Origin: Acidobacteriota bacterium | GTDB taxonomy: Bacteria > Acidobacteriota > JAAYUB01 | NCBI GenBank assembly: GCA_029565065.1 | Contig: JAKQOW010000125.1 | Location: 1 to 43,512, forward strand | Direction: 5' to 3' | Length of the DNA: 43,512 nucleotides | Shown here: positions 7,461-15,694 of the stretch, piece after piece | Layout: the number at the start of each line of letters is the position of its first letter | Position numbering within the stretch: position 1 is the stretch's first letter | Program-made: the position numbers and the translations under genes | Notes under the pieces: generated by a model | Databases searched by the model: none | The model's input: only the letters and a program-made list of their open reading frames with translations | Told to the model about the DNA's origin: nothing

Positions 7461-9812
7461 CTATTCGAGCGATGGCGAGAGGACCGATTGATTCTGCAGC
7501 GAGGCCAGTACCCATTCGGCGCTCGACAGGCAGTGGCCGACACCGGCGATGTCGACGCGGCTGCAGCCGCGCCCCTCACGCACGCCACCCAGCGCCCGCG
7601 AGGGATCGGGCAGCACGCCGCCGTCCGCTCCCTGGATTGTGAGGCGTTCCAGCAGGCGGCACCCAACGTCCACGGCACGCCGGTACTTTCGGACGAGCCG
7701 CCGCTGATCCAGTTCCACCGCCAGATCCAGGACCGCCCCCAACCCTTCGAGGCACAGTCCCGTCCGGACACCGGATGGACCGGCCGGGTGACGGGTGAAG
7801 AATTCGCCGGTGCGCCGTGATTGACAGCTGAGCGCCCAGGCGGCCACCTCGTGCGCCGCGGCCGCGACCTCGTCGTCCGCCGCCGCCCGCGCCCCTACCG
7901 AAAACGCCTGCATCAAGACGGGCACCTGGCACAAGCTTCCGGCGTACCGGAACCGGTGCCGGTGGAACCGGAAAGCGGCCAGCCAGCGGGAACGGTCCCA
8001 CGCGCCATGGCCGGCGCAGGCGGCGTACGCCAGCGCCAGCAGCACGAGACCACCGGCCTCCTCTTCCACCTCGCTCCCGTCATCAGCCGTCCGACGGTCA
8101 ATGATCCGTCCGTGCCGATCGATGGTTTCCCAAAGAACGGCTTCCAGCTCAGGGATCAGCCCGGCCCCCGGCTCATCGGGCGGCAGGTGGCACAGGGCCA
8201 GAAGCAACGAGGCATGTGTCGGGACGGATGAACCGGGCACCGGCTCGATGAATCGGATCCCGCTCCCAGCAACCCGACGCAGCCGCCTCACCAGCGGACG
8301 GAGAATCCGCCGGACCTGGTCGCCCAGCCCGCTATCGGAAACCCGGCCGGCATGGCGGGCTAGGCACCAGGCGAGCCGGGCCGCGCCCGCGGCATCCAGC
8401 GCCGAGTCGAAGCGATCGTGAAACGGATGGTAGCCCGACGGAACGTCGCCAGCGGTGCCCACGACCCGGGACAGGAAGCCGGCCCAAACCGGAACGAGCC
8501 TCGGCCAGGCGGCGCCATCGCTGCCCTCCGCCGGCCGCCGGCGGGGGAAGGATCCGTCCGGCGACTGACTCCATCCGGGATCTGCGGCCGCGACCGGTAT
8601 CCCTCCCGGCGGCCAGGCGACGCCAGGCTCCACCACTTTCTCCACACCATGTCGGAACAACAGGTAAGGCTCTTCGGACAGCAAGCCGGCGTTGGCGGTG
8701 CGCGCGTGCTCCAACTGCGCCCACTCGCCGGCGATGCCGGGCATGTTGGGAAGCGCTCCACCCATCCGACGAGGCCGTTCCCGGCTACGGACCACGATGC
8801 CGTAACGGCGATTGTCCAGGTCGCCCACCCGGCACGGCTTCAGCCGGGAAAAGAAGGTCACGCCCACCGCGCTCCGGTCGAGGAGATCCAATCCTTCGCG
8901 GCCGGGCGGCAGTTCCAGCGCGGCGCGGACTGACGCGTTGACGAGATCCGTCGCGGTGTCGGCCGGATCCGTCTCGTCCGGAAACCGCCAGAAACCTGCG
9001 CGCGCGTACCGACGGTGGGGTTCCTGCCGGTTGCGCAAGCTGACCCAGACGCCGCCGGCAGAGTCGTACGGCTGGTCCAGACGTTCCGGCGGACCGGGGA
9101 TCCGCCCGCCGGCCAGGATCGCGACGCAGACAAGGCGCGCGGCTTCGGGCGGCGTCAATCCCGCCCGTAATGCCGGGCCGCCGACTGCTAACCCGGTCGG
9201 AGCGCGCGTGGGATTGGGCGGGGCAGCATCGGGCGCCGGCGTCGGCGCGATGGCATCATCCCAGACGTCGAACACGTACTCCATGTGGTAGCCCATGGAC
9301 TGGAAGCGCGCGAAGCCGTCGGCCCAGCCGAAACGGACCAGGGCAACACCCCCTTCCACCCGCAGGCCGGCCGCCTCGAGGCGACGGCGGGCGGCGTCCA
9401 TGGCGAACCCCGATACCAGCGAATCGTCCACGAGCACCACCGGTTCGGCCGTGTCCACGGGTCCCTCGATCCAGAGCCGGGTGCCGTACGGCTTGAGCTC
9501 CTTGCGGACGATCAGGCCCCGGTATCGGCCACCGGAGAGCGCCACACACGCCTGAAGGAGCGGGATGCCGATGGTGCCGCCGGTGGCCAGCTGACGGCCG
9601 TCGAACCGCTCCAGCACGCAGAGCAGGCAGCGGCCGGCGAGACGGGCGCCTTCTGGGGTGAGGGTCACACGCAGGGTGTCCAGCCACCAATCCACCGCCC
9701 GGCCGTCCGGCTTGAAGATGGGTTGTTCCGGTGACGCCAGCCTGAGGCCATCCTGCCGGAGTAAGACCAGAAGTTTCTCGCGATCGTTCCGGAACCGGTT
9801 GGATCGACTCAT
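7461..9812 (-). CDS. Fusion of OPRT-like phosphoribosyltransferase, AMMECR1 domain and helical toroid
   Basis: This 783-residue protein has three parts. Residues 1-190 resemble orotate phosphoribosyltransferase: IVRKELKPYGTR and IEG (the substrate-loop signature) and VVLVDDSLVSG (the PRPP-binding loop) are all present. Residues about 215-395 match AMMECR1: LTPPEAARLV, GGVWVSLR, RRYGIVVRS, LPNMPGI, EQL-like EWAQLEHA and a final FRHGVEKV. Residues about 455-780 are alanine- and leucine-rich helices with GG, RTG-x-CLEG and GHxLSSAEW features, like an (alpha/alpha)6 toroid of epimerase or cyclase type. Pyrimidine synthesis is not indicated by the neighbours. The gene follows the GEGGGG repeat protein by 87 bases on the same strand. 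I infer a role in modifying that protein, perhaps using PRPP; the actual reaction is unknown. Start: ATG at 9810-9812, with a weak ribosome site. Confidence 0.72.
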   Translation of the reverse strand: MSRSNRFRNDREKLLVLLRQDGLRLASPEQPIFKPDGRAVDWWLDTLRVTLTPEGARLAGRCLLCVLERFDGRQLATGGTIGIPLLQACVALSGGRYRGLIVRKELKPYGTRLWIEGPVDTAEPVVLVDDSLVSGFAMDAARRRLEAAGLRVEGGVALVRFGWADGFARFQSMGYHMEYVFDVWDDAIAPTPAPDAAPPNPTRAPTGLAVGGPALRAGLTPPEAARLVCVAILAGGRIPGPPERLDQPYDSAGGVWVSLRNRQEPHRRYARAGFWRFPDETDPADTATDLVNASVRAALELPPGREGLDLLDRSAVGVTFFSRLKPCRVGDLDNRRYGIVVRSRERPRRMGGALPNMPGIAGEWAQLEHARTANAGLLSEEPYLLFRHGVEKVVEPGVAWPPGGIPVAAADPGWSQSPDGSFPRRRPAEGSDGAAWPRLVPVWAGFLSRVVGTAGDVPSGYHPFHDRFDSALDAAGAARLAWCLARHAGRVSDSGLGDQVRRILRPLVRRLRRVAGSGIRFIEPVPGSSVPTHASLLLALCHLPPDEPGAGLIPELEAVLWETIDRHGRIIDRRTADDGSEVEEEAGGLVLLALAYAACAGHGAWDRSRWLAAFRFHRHRFRYAGSLCQVPVLMQAFSVGARAAADDEVAAAAHEVAAWALSCQSRRTGEFFTRHPAGPSGVRTGLCLEGLGAVLDLAVELDQRRLVRKYRRAVDVGCRLLERLTIQGADGGVLPDPSRALGGVREGRGCSRVDIAGVGHCLSSAEWVLASLQNQSVLSPSLE

Positions 9813-9899
9813 GAGTTCCGTCTCGTTCGGTCCGGCATGGCCAATGCTCGGACCTGTTTCGGGCGAGCCTTATCCTTGGGCAACGCTGCCGCCGCGCCG

Positions 9900-10568
9900 T
9901 CAGGCGCGCCGGGGTTTATGATGCTGGATGAGGTTCGGATCGAGCGGGCCGGGTTGCTGGTCCTCGTCGGGCTGAACGTCTTTCCGGTCTCCCGCAGCCA
10001 GCTTCCAGACACCGGGTGCCGCATCCTGGATCTCGCCGCCGCCCCCCTCGCCGCCCATCTGCGTTGGCTCCTGCTCCATAGTCTTGAGAAAACCATCTGT
10101 TTTTCCACCGCCGCCTTCACCGCCCACCTGGCGGAGATCATGCTCAACAACATCCGGGCCGCCGCCCCCCTCGCCGCCCATCCTCGTTGGCGCCTGTTCC
10201 AGAGTTTCCAGGAAACCACCTGTTTTTCCGCCGCCGCCTTCACCGCCCACTTGGCGGAGATCATGCCCAACAACATCCGGGCCACCGCCTCCCTCACCGC
10301 TCGTTCTCACCAGTTTTTGGCCCATGGCCTTTTCGCCGCCGCCTTCTCCCTCGCCGCCCTCTCCGCGGTTCTGGACGACATTCAACTGGAGATCGTCAAC
10401 CAGCAATCCCTTCGGTCCGCTCTGGATGACGTCCGGGAACTGATTGTCCGGAGCGATCACTCCCTGAGGGGAAGCCGCCGGCTTCCCGGGTCCCGCCCCG
10501 GCGGACTCGTCCGACGGTTCGGGCAGATCCAACGGCGTGAGCGACGGCGGCAGTTTATGGATGTCCAT
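9900..10568 (-). CDS. GEGGGG-repeat protein, candidate modification substrate (precursor A)
   Basis: I know no family for this 222-residue acidic, glycine-rich protein. ATG at 10566-10568 is preceded by GGAGG with a five-base gap; the longer open frame upstream lacks such a site. Residues 1-65 are proline-rich and non-repetitive and end in KGLLVDDLQL, which matches QGLLVRDQLQL in precursor B; the N-termini (MDIHK and MSIDK) are also alike. Residues 91-178 hold two near-identical 41-residue repeats plus a final half, each with two GEGGGG blocks separated by PDVV-HDLRQVG and by KT-GFL-T-EQ-PT-MG. The C-terminus is polar (DPNLIQHHKPRRA). There is no cysteine and no signal peptide. It precedes the PRTase-AMMECR1 fusion gene. 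Confidence 0.72.
   Translation of the reverse strand: MDIHKLPPSLTPLDLPEPSDESAGAGPGKPAASPQGVIAPDNQFPDVIQSGPKGLLVDDLQLNVVQNRGEGGEGEGGGEKAMGQKLVRTSGEGGGGPDVVGHDLRQVGGEGGGGKTGGFLETLEQAPTRMGGEGGGGPDVVEHDLRQVGGEGGGGKTDGFLKTMEQEPTQMGGEGGGGEIQDAAPGVWKLAAGDRKDVQPDEDQQPGPLDPNLIQHHKPRRA
10035..10298 (-). repeat. Tandem 123-bp repeats encoding GEGGGG blocks
   Basis: Five GEGGGG blocks start at residues 91, 109, 132, 150 and 173 of precursor A, with strictly alternating steps of 18, 23, 18 and 23 residues. The DNA of the two 41-codon units is also very similar (compare the CTCGCCGCCCATC and CTTCACCGCCCAC words on the plus strand), so this duplication is younger than the one in precursor B. Confidence 0.85.
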
Positions 10569-10835
10569 GCTATCCTCCAAAAAGGTTTTCTTCGAATCCG
10601 ACAATGCCTGTTAAATTCTATTATTTCTATTATCGGAGAATCCCGTGGATTCGTTGCGGAGTATCTTCACTTCACCAAGCAGAAAGCACTCCGGTGCCCC
10701 AACAAGCGGCAGCACACTGGAACCTTCGGGGTGCACGGACGACGGTCACACCCGGCGATGGATCCGCAGTCGGTGCCCGGGGCTATGTAGCAGTTGCTGG
10801 TGTCGATGAGTGAGGAGTTGCAAGAAATCAGAAGC

Positions 10836-12278
10836 TTAAGGTTCCGGGCGTCCGGCTTGGAGGTGGGCGGCGACGGCGGCGGCGGTGCGCAGCGCTGCGG
10901 CGCAGCAGTCGTTGACCCCGATGCCGTGGAACGCGTTCCCCACCACCCACAAGCCCGGCACATGATCCGGAACCTGCTCCACGCGGGTGCGCAGCGTCCA
11001 GTGGCCCACGTTGTACTGGGGGATGGCCCGGTCCCAGCGGAAAATCTTCACGAAGTCGGGTTCCGCCGTCACCCCCATGGTGGCGGCCACCTCGCGGCGG
11101 GCATCGGCCAGCACCTCGGCGTCGGTGCGGCCGGCGATGTCGGTGCGGCGGGCGCCGCCCATCATCACCGTGAGCAGCACGCCGCCGTCGGGAGCCCGCC
11201 GGCCGGGGAAGATCGAGGAGGACCAGAGCACGCCCAGGATGTCGCGCCGCTCCGTCCAGGGAGCCAGAAAGCCGAAGCCGTCGGGCGCGGCCACTCCGCG
11301 CCCGGGCGCAAAGCCGAGCGCCACCACCGCCATGGGCGAGTAGGGCAGCGCCCGGAACTCGGCCGCCAGATCCGGCAGCACGCCGTCGAGGAACCGCCCG
11401 GCGGCGTCGGCCGGCGCCGCCGAGACGAACGCGTCCGCCGCCAGGGTTTCGCCGTCGTCCAGCGTCACGGCAAAGCCGCGGCCGTTGCGCGCCACCTGCG
11501 CGACCCCGCGGCCTAGGCGCACCCCGTCGCCGAGGCGCGCCGCCAGCTCGCCGGTGATTGCGTCCAGGCCGGCGTTGAACGACGTAAGCGCGCCGCCGGG
11601 TCCGGCGGGACCCGACTCGCTTTTCTCGCCCCGCCGCCGCTTCTCCCGGGCCAGGCGGAACATGGCCTTGAACAGCCCGCCGTAGTCGCGCTCCAGCTCG
11701 AAGATGCGCGGGAAGGCGCTCCGCAGGCTCATGGTTTCGGGATTGCCGGCGAAGACGCCCATGACCATGGGATCCAGGAGCCGCCGGTACGCCTCCTCGC
11801 CCAGCCGCCGGCGGGCGAACGCCGCCAGCGTCTCCTCGGCCTCCCCGCGGTACGGCCGCTGCCACAGCTCGGCGACGATGCGCAGCTTGCCGCGCCAGGT
11901 GAGGAGGCGCGACTTGAGGAACATGGGCGGATTCTCCGGCAGGCGGTGGAGCTCGCCGTTCAGATAGATGTAGCGCTTGCGGGCGGCGGCGTCGGAGCGG
12001 AGCAGCTCGGCGTCCAGGCCCAGCCGTTTCACCAGGTCCAGCGTCCAGGGTTTCGAATCGAGGAAGCCGTTGGGTCCGGCCTCCACCCGGTAGCCCGACT
12101 CGGCCACCGTCCAGATCTTGCCGCCCGGCCGGCGCTCGGGCTCCAGCACCACCACCTCCGCCCCGTGGAGCGGGAAGGCGTCGCGCAGGGCTTCCCGGAC
12201 CAGCCAGCCGGTGGCCAGCCCGGAGATGCCGCCGCCGGCGATGACCACCCGTGGCCTGTGGGTCCGTTCGTCCGTCAT
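10836..12278 (-). CDS. hemY: HemY-type FAD-dependent porphyrinogen oxidase (coproporphyrinogen or protoporphyrinogen oxidase)
   Basis: This is an amine-oxidase-fold flavoprotein of 480 residues. It opens with the Rossmann motif VVIAGGGISGLATGW, followed by VVVLEPERRPGGKIWT, GPNGFLDSKPW in the substrate region, and the C-terminal FAD motif PGLWVVGNAFHGIGVNDCC. It oxidises a porphyrinogen by six electrons with O2 as the usual acceptor. In Bacillus-type pathways the substrate is coproporphyrinogen III, in others protoporphyrinogen IX; sequence alone does not decide. The start is ATG at 12276-12278 after GGGAGG, and the longer open frame upstream overlaps hemH. It is the last gene of ahbD-hemE-hemH-hemY, 31 bases after hemH. 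That order matches hemEHY of Bacillus and favours the coproporphyrin route (inference). Confidence 0.88.
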   Translation of the reverse strand: MTDERTHRPRVVIAGGGISGLATGWLVREALRDAFPLHGAEVVVLEPERRPGGKIWTVAESGYRVEAGPNGFLDSKPWTLDLVKRLGLDAELLRSDAAARKRYIYLNGELHRLPENPPMFLKSRLLTWRGKLRIVAELWQRPYRGEAEETLAAFARRRLGEEAYRRLLDPMVMGVFAGNPETMSLRSAFPRIFELERDYGGLFKAMFRLAREKRRRGEKSESGPAGPGGALTSFNAGLDAITGELAARLGDGVRLGRGVAQVARNGRGFAVTLDDGETLAADAFVSAAPADAAGRFLDGVLPDLAAEFRALPYSPMAVVALGFAPGRGVAAPDGFGFLAPWTERRDILGVLWSSSIFPGRRAPDGGVLLTVMMGGARRTDIAGRTDAEVLADARREVAATMGVTAEPDFVKIFRWDRAIPQYNVGHWTLRTRVEQVPDHVPGLWVVGNAFHGIGVNDCCAAALRTAAAVAAHLQAGRPEP

Positions 12279-12309
12279 CTTGAAGCCATCCTCCCTCTTG
12301 CCGGCGCGC

Positions 12310-13299
12310 TCACCCGCCGAGGCGGGCGCGGACCAGCCGTTCCATGATCTCGATGAATGCCGGGTCATCGTCGGGGCACGCCAGCCGGGCGAAGCGCCCG
12401 AGGCCGGTGTCCCGGGCCTGTTGCGCGAACACCCGGTCCATGTCCCAGAGCGTCTCCAGATTCTCCGCGACAAAGCCCAGCGGCACCATCAGCACATCGC
12501 GGACGCCTTCGGCGGCCAGCCGCTCGATGATCTCGCTCGTGTACGGCTGCAGCCAGCGCCCGGGGCCGAACTTGCTCTGGAAGCCCGGTTCCACTCGCCA
12601 ATCGCCCAGCCGCCCCCTCAGCCCGGCGATCGCCGCGTCCACCTGGGCGCGGTACGGGTCGCCCCGGCGGACCATGGCCTCGGGCAGGCCGTGAACGGAC
12701 GGGAGCACCGCCGCGTGGTCCGGAGTGAATCCCAGCCGCTCCAGCTCCGCCACGGTGCGGGCGGCCAGCCAGTCGAGGTAGCCGGGCTCGCCGCTCCAGT
12801 CGCGGACTTCCAGCCACTCCCCCGCCCACCCGGCGGGCGCACCCGCCGTCCAGCGGGCCCGCGCATCCTCGAGCGACGACCCCGAGGTGGCGTGGGAGTA
12901 GAACGGATAGAGCGGCAGCGCCACCACCCGCTCCGGGCGGAACGCCGCCAGCCGGCGGACCGACTCGTCCGTGAGCGCCGGTTGGTAGCGGAACGCCGGC
13001 GCCACGCACCATTCGCCGCCCGCGCGCCGGAGCCGCTCCTCGAGCCCGGCTGCCTGGCGGCGGGTGATGGGGTTCAGGGGCGAGGCGCCGCCGGCCGCCT
13101 CGGCGTAGCGCGCCGCGACTGTCGGCGCCCGCCGGCGCGAGATCTTCCGGGCGAACAGCTCCTGGAGCGCGGCCGGTCCGGGCAGCGGCACCAGCCGGCG
13201 GTCGCGCAGCAGCTCCTGGAGGTACGGCTGGATCTCAGCGGGACACTCCGGTCCGCCCATGGCCAGGAGCAACACGCCGGTGCGCGCGGCCGCCGCCAT
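12310..13299 (-). CDS. hemH: Ferrochelatase (HemH/CpfC)
   Basis: The 329-residue protein has the class hallmarks: VLLLAMGGPE at the N-terminus, GGASPLNPITRRQA, the active-site segment PSVHGLPEAMVRRGDPY with its histidine, and LQPYTSEIIERL with VPLGFVAENLETLWDMD near the C-terminus. It inserts Fe2+ into a porphyrin in the cytoplasm or at the membrane face. Length and C-terminus match the soluble bacterial form; no iron-sulfur cysteine set is evident. In the hemEHY context the substrate may be coproporphyrin III (CpfC) rather than protoporphyrin IX. The gene starts two bases after the hemE stop, so the two are almost certainly co-translated. Confidence 0.9.
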   Translation of the reverse strand: MAAAARTGVLLLAMGGPECPAEIQPYLQELLRDRRLVPLPGPAALQELFARKISRRRAPTVAARYAEAAGGASPLNPITRRQAAGLEERLRRAGGEWCVAPAFRYQPALTDESVRRLAAFRPERVVALPLYPFYSHATSGSSLEDARARWTAGAPAGWAGEWLEVRDWSGEPGYLDWLAARTVAELERLGFTPDHAAVLPSVHGLPEAMVRRGDPYRAQVDAAIAGLRGRLGDWRVEPGFQSKFGPGRWLQPYTSEIIERLAAEGVRDVLMVPLGFVAENLETLWDMDRVFAQQARDTGLGRFARLACPDDDPAFIEIMERLVRARLGG

Positions 13300-13301
13300 G
13301 C

Positions 13302-14336
13302 TCAGCGGTCCCCGCGGCGGCCCAGCTCGTGGACCAGATCCACCAGCCGGGCGACCATGTCCACGGGCGCGTCGGGCCAGACGCCGTGGCCCAGGTTGAA
13401 GACGTGCCGCTCCCCCGCCCCGGCGATGACGGCGGCCGTCTCGCGCCGCAGGGCCGCGGGCGTGCCGTAGAGGACGGCGGTGTCGAGATTCCCCTGGAGC
13501 ACCCGGTCCGGACCCACCCGGGCGCGCACGTCGGCCAGTGGCGTCCGCCAGTCCAGGCCCAGGGCCGGCGCGCCCGCGCCGGCCACCAGATCCAGGAGGT
13601 GCGCCCCGTCGAGCACGAAGTAGATCGCCGGCACGCCCGCGGCGCCGACCGCCGCCAGCAGCCGCCTGGCGTACGGCAGGGCGAACGCCTCGTAGTGCGG
13701 CCGGGACAGGATGCCGCCCCAGGTGTCGAAGAGTTGAAAGGCGTCGACGCCGGCGGCGAGCTGGGCGCCGATGTAGTGCTCCAGCGCCCGAGTGATGGTC
13801 TCCATGAGGCGGTGGAACAACTCCGGCGCCTCGAACATCATCCCCTTGACCCAGCGGAAGTTATGGGAGCCGCCTCCCTCCACCGCGTAGCACGCCAGCG
13901 TGAACGGCGCGCCGGCGAAGCCGATCAGCGGCGCCCGGCCGGCCAGCTCGCCCTTGAGCAGGCGGATCGCCGCCGGCACGAAGGCGTTGGCCTCGGGGAC
14001 GCGCCCGGGATCGAGCGCCGCCAGGTCCGCCTCGGTCCGCACGGGCTCCAGGCGCGGCCCCTCGCCCTCGTGGAAGGCCAGCCCCTGGCCCATGCCGGCC
14101 AGGGGGATGAGGATGTCGGAGAACAGGATGGCCGCATCCAGGGGGAAGCGCCGCAGCGGCTGCAGGGTCACCTCGGCGGCCAGCTCCGGCGTCCGGCACA
14201 TCTCGAGGAAGTCGTGGCGGGCGCGCAGCTCCCGGTACTCAGGGAGGTAGCGGCCGGCCTGGCGCATGATCCAGACGGGGGTGGTGTCGGGCCGGCGGCC
14301 GTGGAGCACGTCCAGGAAACGGGTGGTGGGGTTCAT
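13302..14336 (-). CDS. hemE: Uroporphyrinogen decarboxylase
   Basis: HemE removes the four acetate carboxyls of uroporphyrinogen III to give coproporphyrinogen III. The 344-residue protein is of standard length and carries both signatures: [16 protein letters not shown] near residue 20 (substrate-binding arginine) and [19 protein letters not shown] in the middle. [13 protein letters not shown] carries the catalytic aspartate. Its ATG at 14334-14336 overlaps the ahbD stop (ATGA), and hemH follows two bases after its own stop, so this is a tightly coupled operon. Confidence 0.95.
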   Translation of the reverse strand: MNPTTRFLDVLHGRRPDTTPVWIMRQAGRYLPEYRELRARHDFLEMCRTPELAAEVTLQPLRRFPLDAAILFSDILIPLAGMGQGLAFHEGEGPRLEPVRTEADLAALDPGRVPEANAFVPAAIRLLKGELAGRAPLIGFAGAPFTLACYAVEGGGSHNFRWVKGMMFEAPELFHRLMETITRALEHYIGAQLAAGVDAFQLFDTWGGILSRPHYEAFALPYARRLLAAVGAAGVPAIYFVLDGAHLLDLVAGAGAPALGLDWRTPLADVRARVGPDRVLQGNLDTAVLYGTPAALRRETAAVIAGAGERHVFNLGHGVWPDAPVDMVARLVDLVHELGRRGDR

Positions 14337-15430
14337 GAAGAGGCCTCATTTTTGGACGAGCCGCCGGCGCGCCGGATCCGGGCCGGCACGTAGCCGCAGA
14401 ACGGCTCCTCATCCATGTAGTCGCCGGTGATGGCGAAGGCGCGGGCGCGGCAGCCGCCGCAGATCTTCAGGTACTCGCACCGGCCGCACTTGCCCTTGAA
14501 ATTGCCGTAGTCGCGCAGCTCGTTCAACAGGTCGCTCCCCTCCCAGATCTCGCGGAAGGGTGTGCGCCGGACGTTGCCCGCCGAGCGCGGGAAATAAGAG
14601 CAGGGATACACCTCCCCCTCGTTGTCGATGAGGCAGATGGTCTGCCCGGCGATGCACCCCTTGGCGCCGCCGGTGCTGAACTTGAGCGAGCGGCGGGCCA
14701 GCTTCTCGCCGGCCTGGCGGTTTTCCTCGGCCACGATGCGGTAGTAGTGGGGCGCGCAGGTGGGCCGCATAAGCATCTCCGGCTCGCGCTTCTCCTGCTC
14801 GTAGTGCCAGCGCAGGATCTCCTCGTAGTCGGCGGCGGAGATCAGCTCCGCCAGCACGTCCTCGCCCCGGCCGGTGGGCACGATCATGAACATGTACCAG
14901 GCGGTGGCGCCCAGGGATTTGGCCAGGCGGAACGTGGTGGCGATGTCCGCCTGGTTCCGCCGGGTGAACGAGGAGTTGATGATGAACTCGATCCCGGCGG
15001 TGCGGAACAGCTCGGCGGCCCGCAGGGTGCCGTCAAACGCGCCGGGCTGGGCGCGGAAGTTGTCGTGCACCGCCGCCGTGGAGCCGTCCAGCGACAGCGA
15101 CACGATCCGAATGCCGGACGCCCGGATCCGTTCGCATACCGCGGCGTCCACCAGGGTGCCGTTGGTGGCCAGGCACATGCGCAGGCCGCGGTCGGTGCCG
15201 TGCCGGGCCAGGTCGAAGAGGTCGGGGCGGAGCAGCGGCTCGCCCCCCGACAGGACCAGCACGGCGGGGTGGTAATCGGCAATGTCATCAATGAGTTGGA
15301 ACCCTTCGGCGGTGGAGAAGCCGCCTTCCGGCGACTGCGCCCCCGACGACGACCGGCAATGGATGCACCGCAGGTTGCACCGGCGGGTGGTCTCCCAGGC
15401 GATCCATTTGGGTAAAAATTCCTGTGCCAT
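14333..15430 (-). CDS. ahbD: AhbD-type radical SAM/SPASM heme synthase
   Basis: The 365-residue enzyme opens [19 protein letters not shown], with cluster cysteines C18, C22 and C25. [20 protein letters not shown] and IVPTGRG follow, then a C-terminal SPASM-like set of cysteines ([40 protein letters not shown]). [18 protein letters not shown] and the whole layout match AhbD, which decarboxylates two propionates of iron-coproporphyrin III to make heme b in sulfate reducers and archaea. It heads the operon with hemE, hemH and hemY. A general SPASM peptide-modifying enzyme is the main alternative, but the heme context argues against it. No siroheme-decarboxylase genes (ahbA, ahbB) or ahbC lie in the window. 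Confidence 0.82.
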   Translation of the reverse strand: MAQEFLPKWIAWETTRRCNLRCIHCRSSSGAQSPEGGFSTAEGFQLIDDIADYHPAVLVLSGGEPLLRPDLFDLARHGTDRGLRMCLATNGTLVDAAVCERIRASGIRIVSLSLDGSTAAVHDNFRAQPGAFDGTLRAAELFRTAGIEFIINSSFTRRNQADIATTFRLAKSLGATAWYMFMIVPTGRGEDVLAELISAADYEEILRWHYEQEKREPEMLMRPTCAPHYYRIVAEENRQAGEKLARRSLKFSTGGAKGCIAGQTICLIDNEGEVYPCSYFPRSAGNVRRTPFREIWEGSDLLNELRDYGNFKGKCGRCEYLKICGGCRARAFAITGDYMDEEPFCGYVPARIRRAGGSSKNEASS

Positions 15431-15479
15431 GGCGTCCTTGTCCGGCCGGCGGCGCGTCTATCCGCCGCGATGTCCGTTA

Positions 15480-15485
15480 ATTATA
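15480..15485 (-). promoter_or_regulatory. Candidate -10 box for the ahbD-hemEHY operon
   Basis: A perfect TATAAT on the minus strand lies 50 bases before the ahbD ATG in the divergent gap. No good -35 hexamer sits at 16-18 bases from it, so the call is tentative. Confidence 0.4.
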
Positions 15486-15536
15486 CTCAGATGCCGGCCG
15501 CGGCGCACGTTTTCAAACCATTTTTCAACCAAATGC

Positions 15537-15565
15537 TTGAATCTCTGAAAATTATCCGCTAAACT
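15537..15565 (+). promoter_or_regulatory. Candidate sigma-70-type promoter for the 15695 gene
   Basis: TTGAAT at 15537-15542 is followed, after exactly 17 bases, by TAAACT at 15560-15565. Both are four-of-six matches to consensus, in a locally AT-rich stretch. The leader to the GTG at 15695 would be about 120 bases. Confidence 0.35.
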
Positions 15566-15694
15566 GACGGTCTCGTCAGGATTCGATCCCCGCGAGTCGA
15601 CCAGCATGCCGACAGCGCGCCAGGTTGCCAGTGTGTTCCCCATCACCCGCCAGGGTCGCCCGCACCCAATTTTTTCGCTTCTCCGGAGGACCGC

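Noticed and set aside
7461..9812. A plain pyrE (orotate phosphoribosyltransferase) annotation
   Set aside because: Only the first quarter resembles OPRT; the AMMECR1 and toroid parts and the neighbours do not fit pyrimidine synthesis.
12279..12473. N-terminal extension of HemY
   Set aside because: It overlaps hemH, and the FAD-binding motif starts ten residues after the ATG at 12276-12278.
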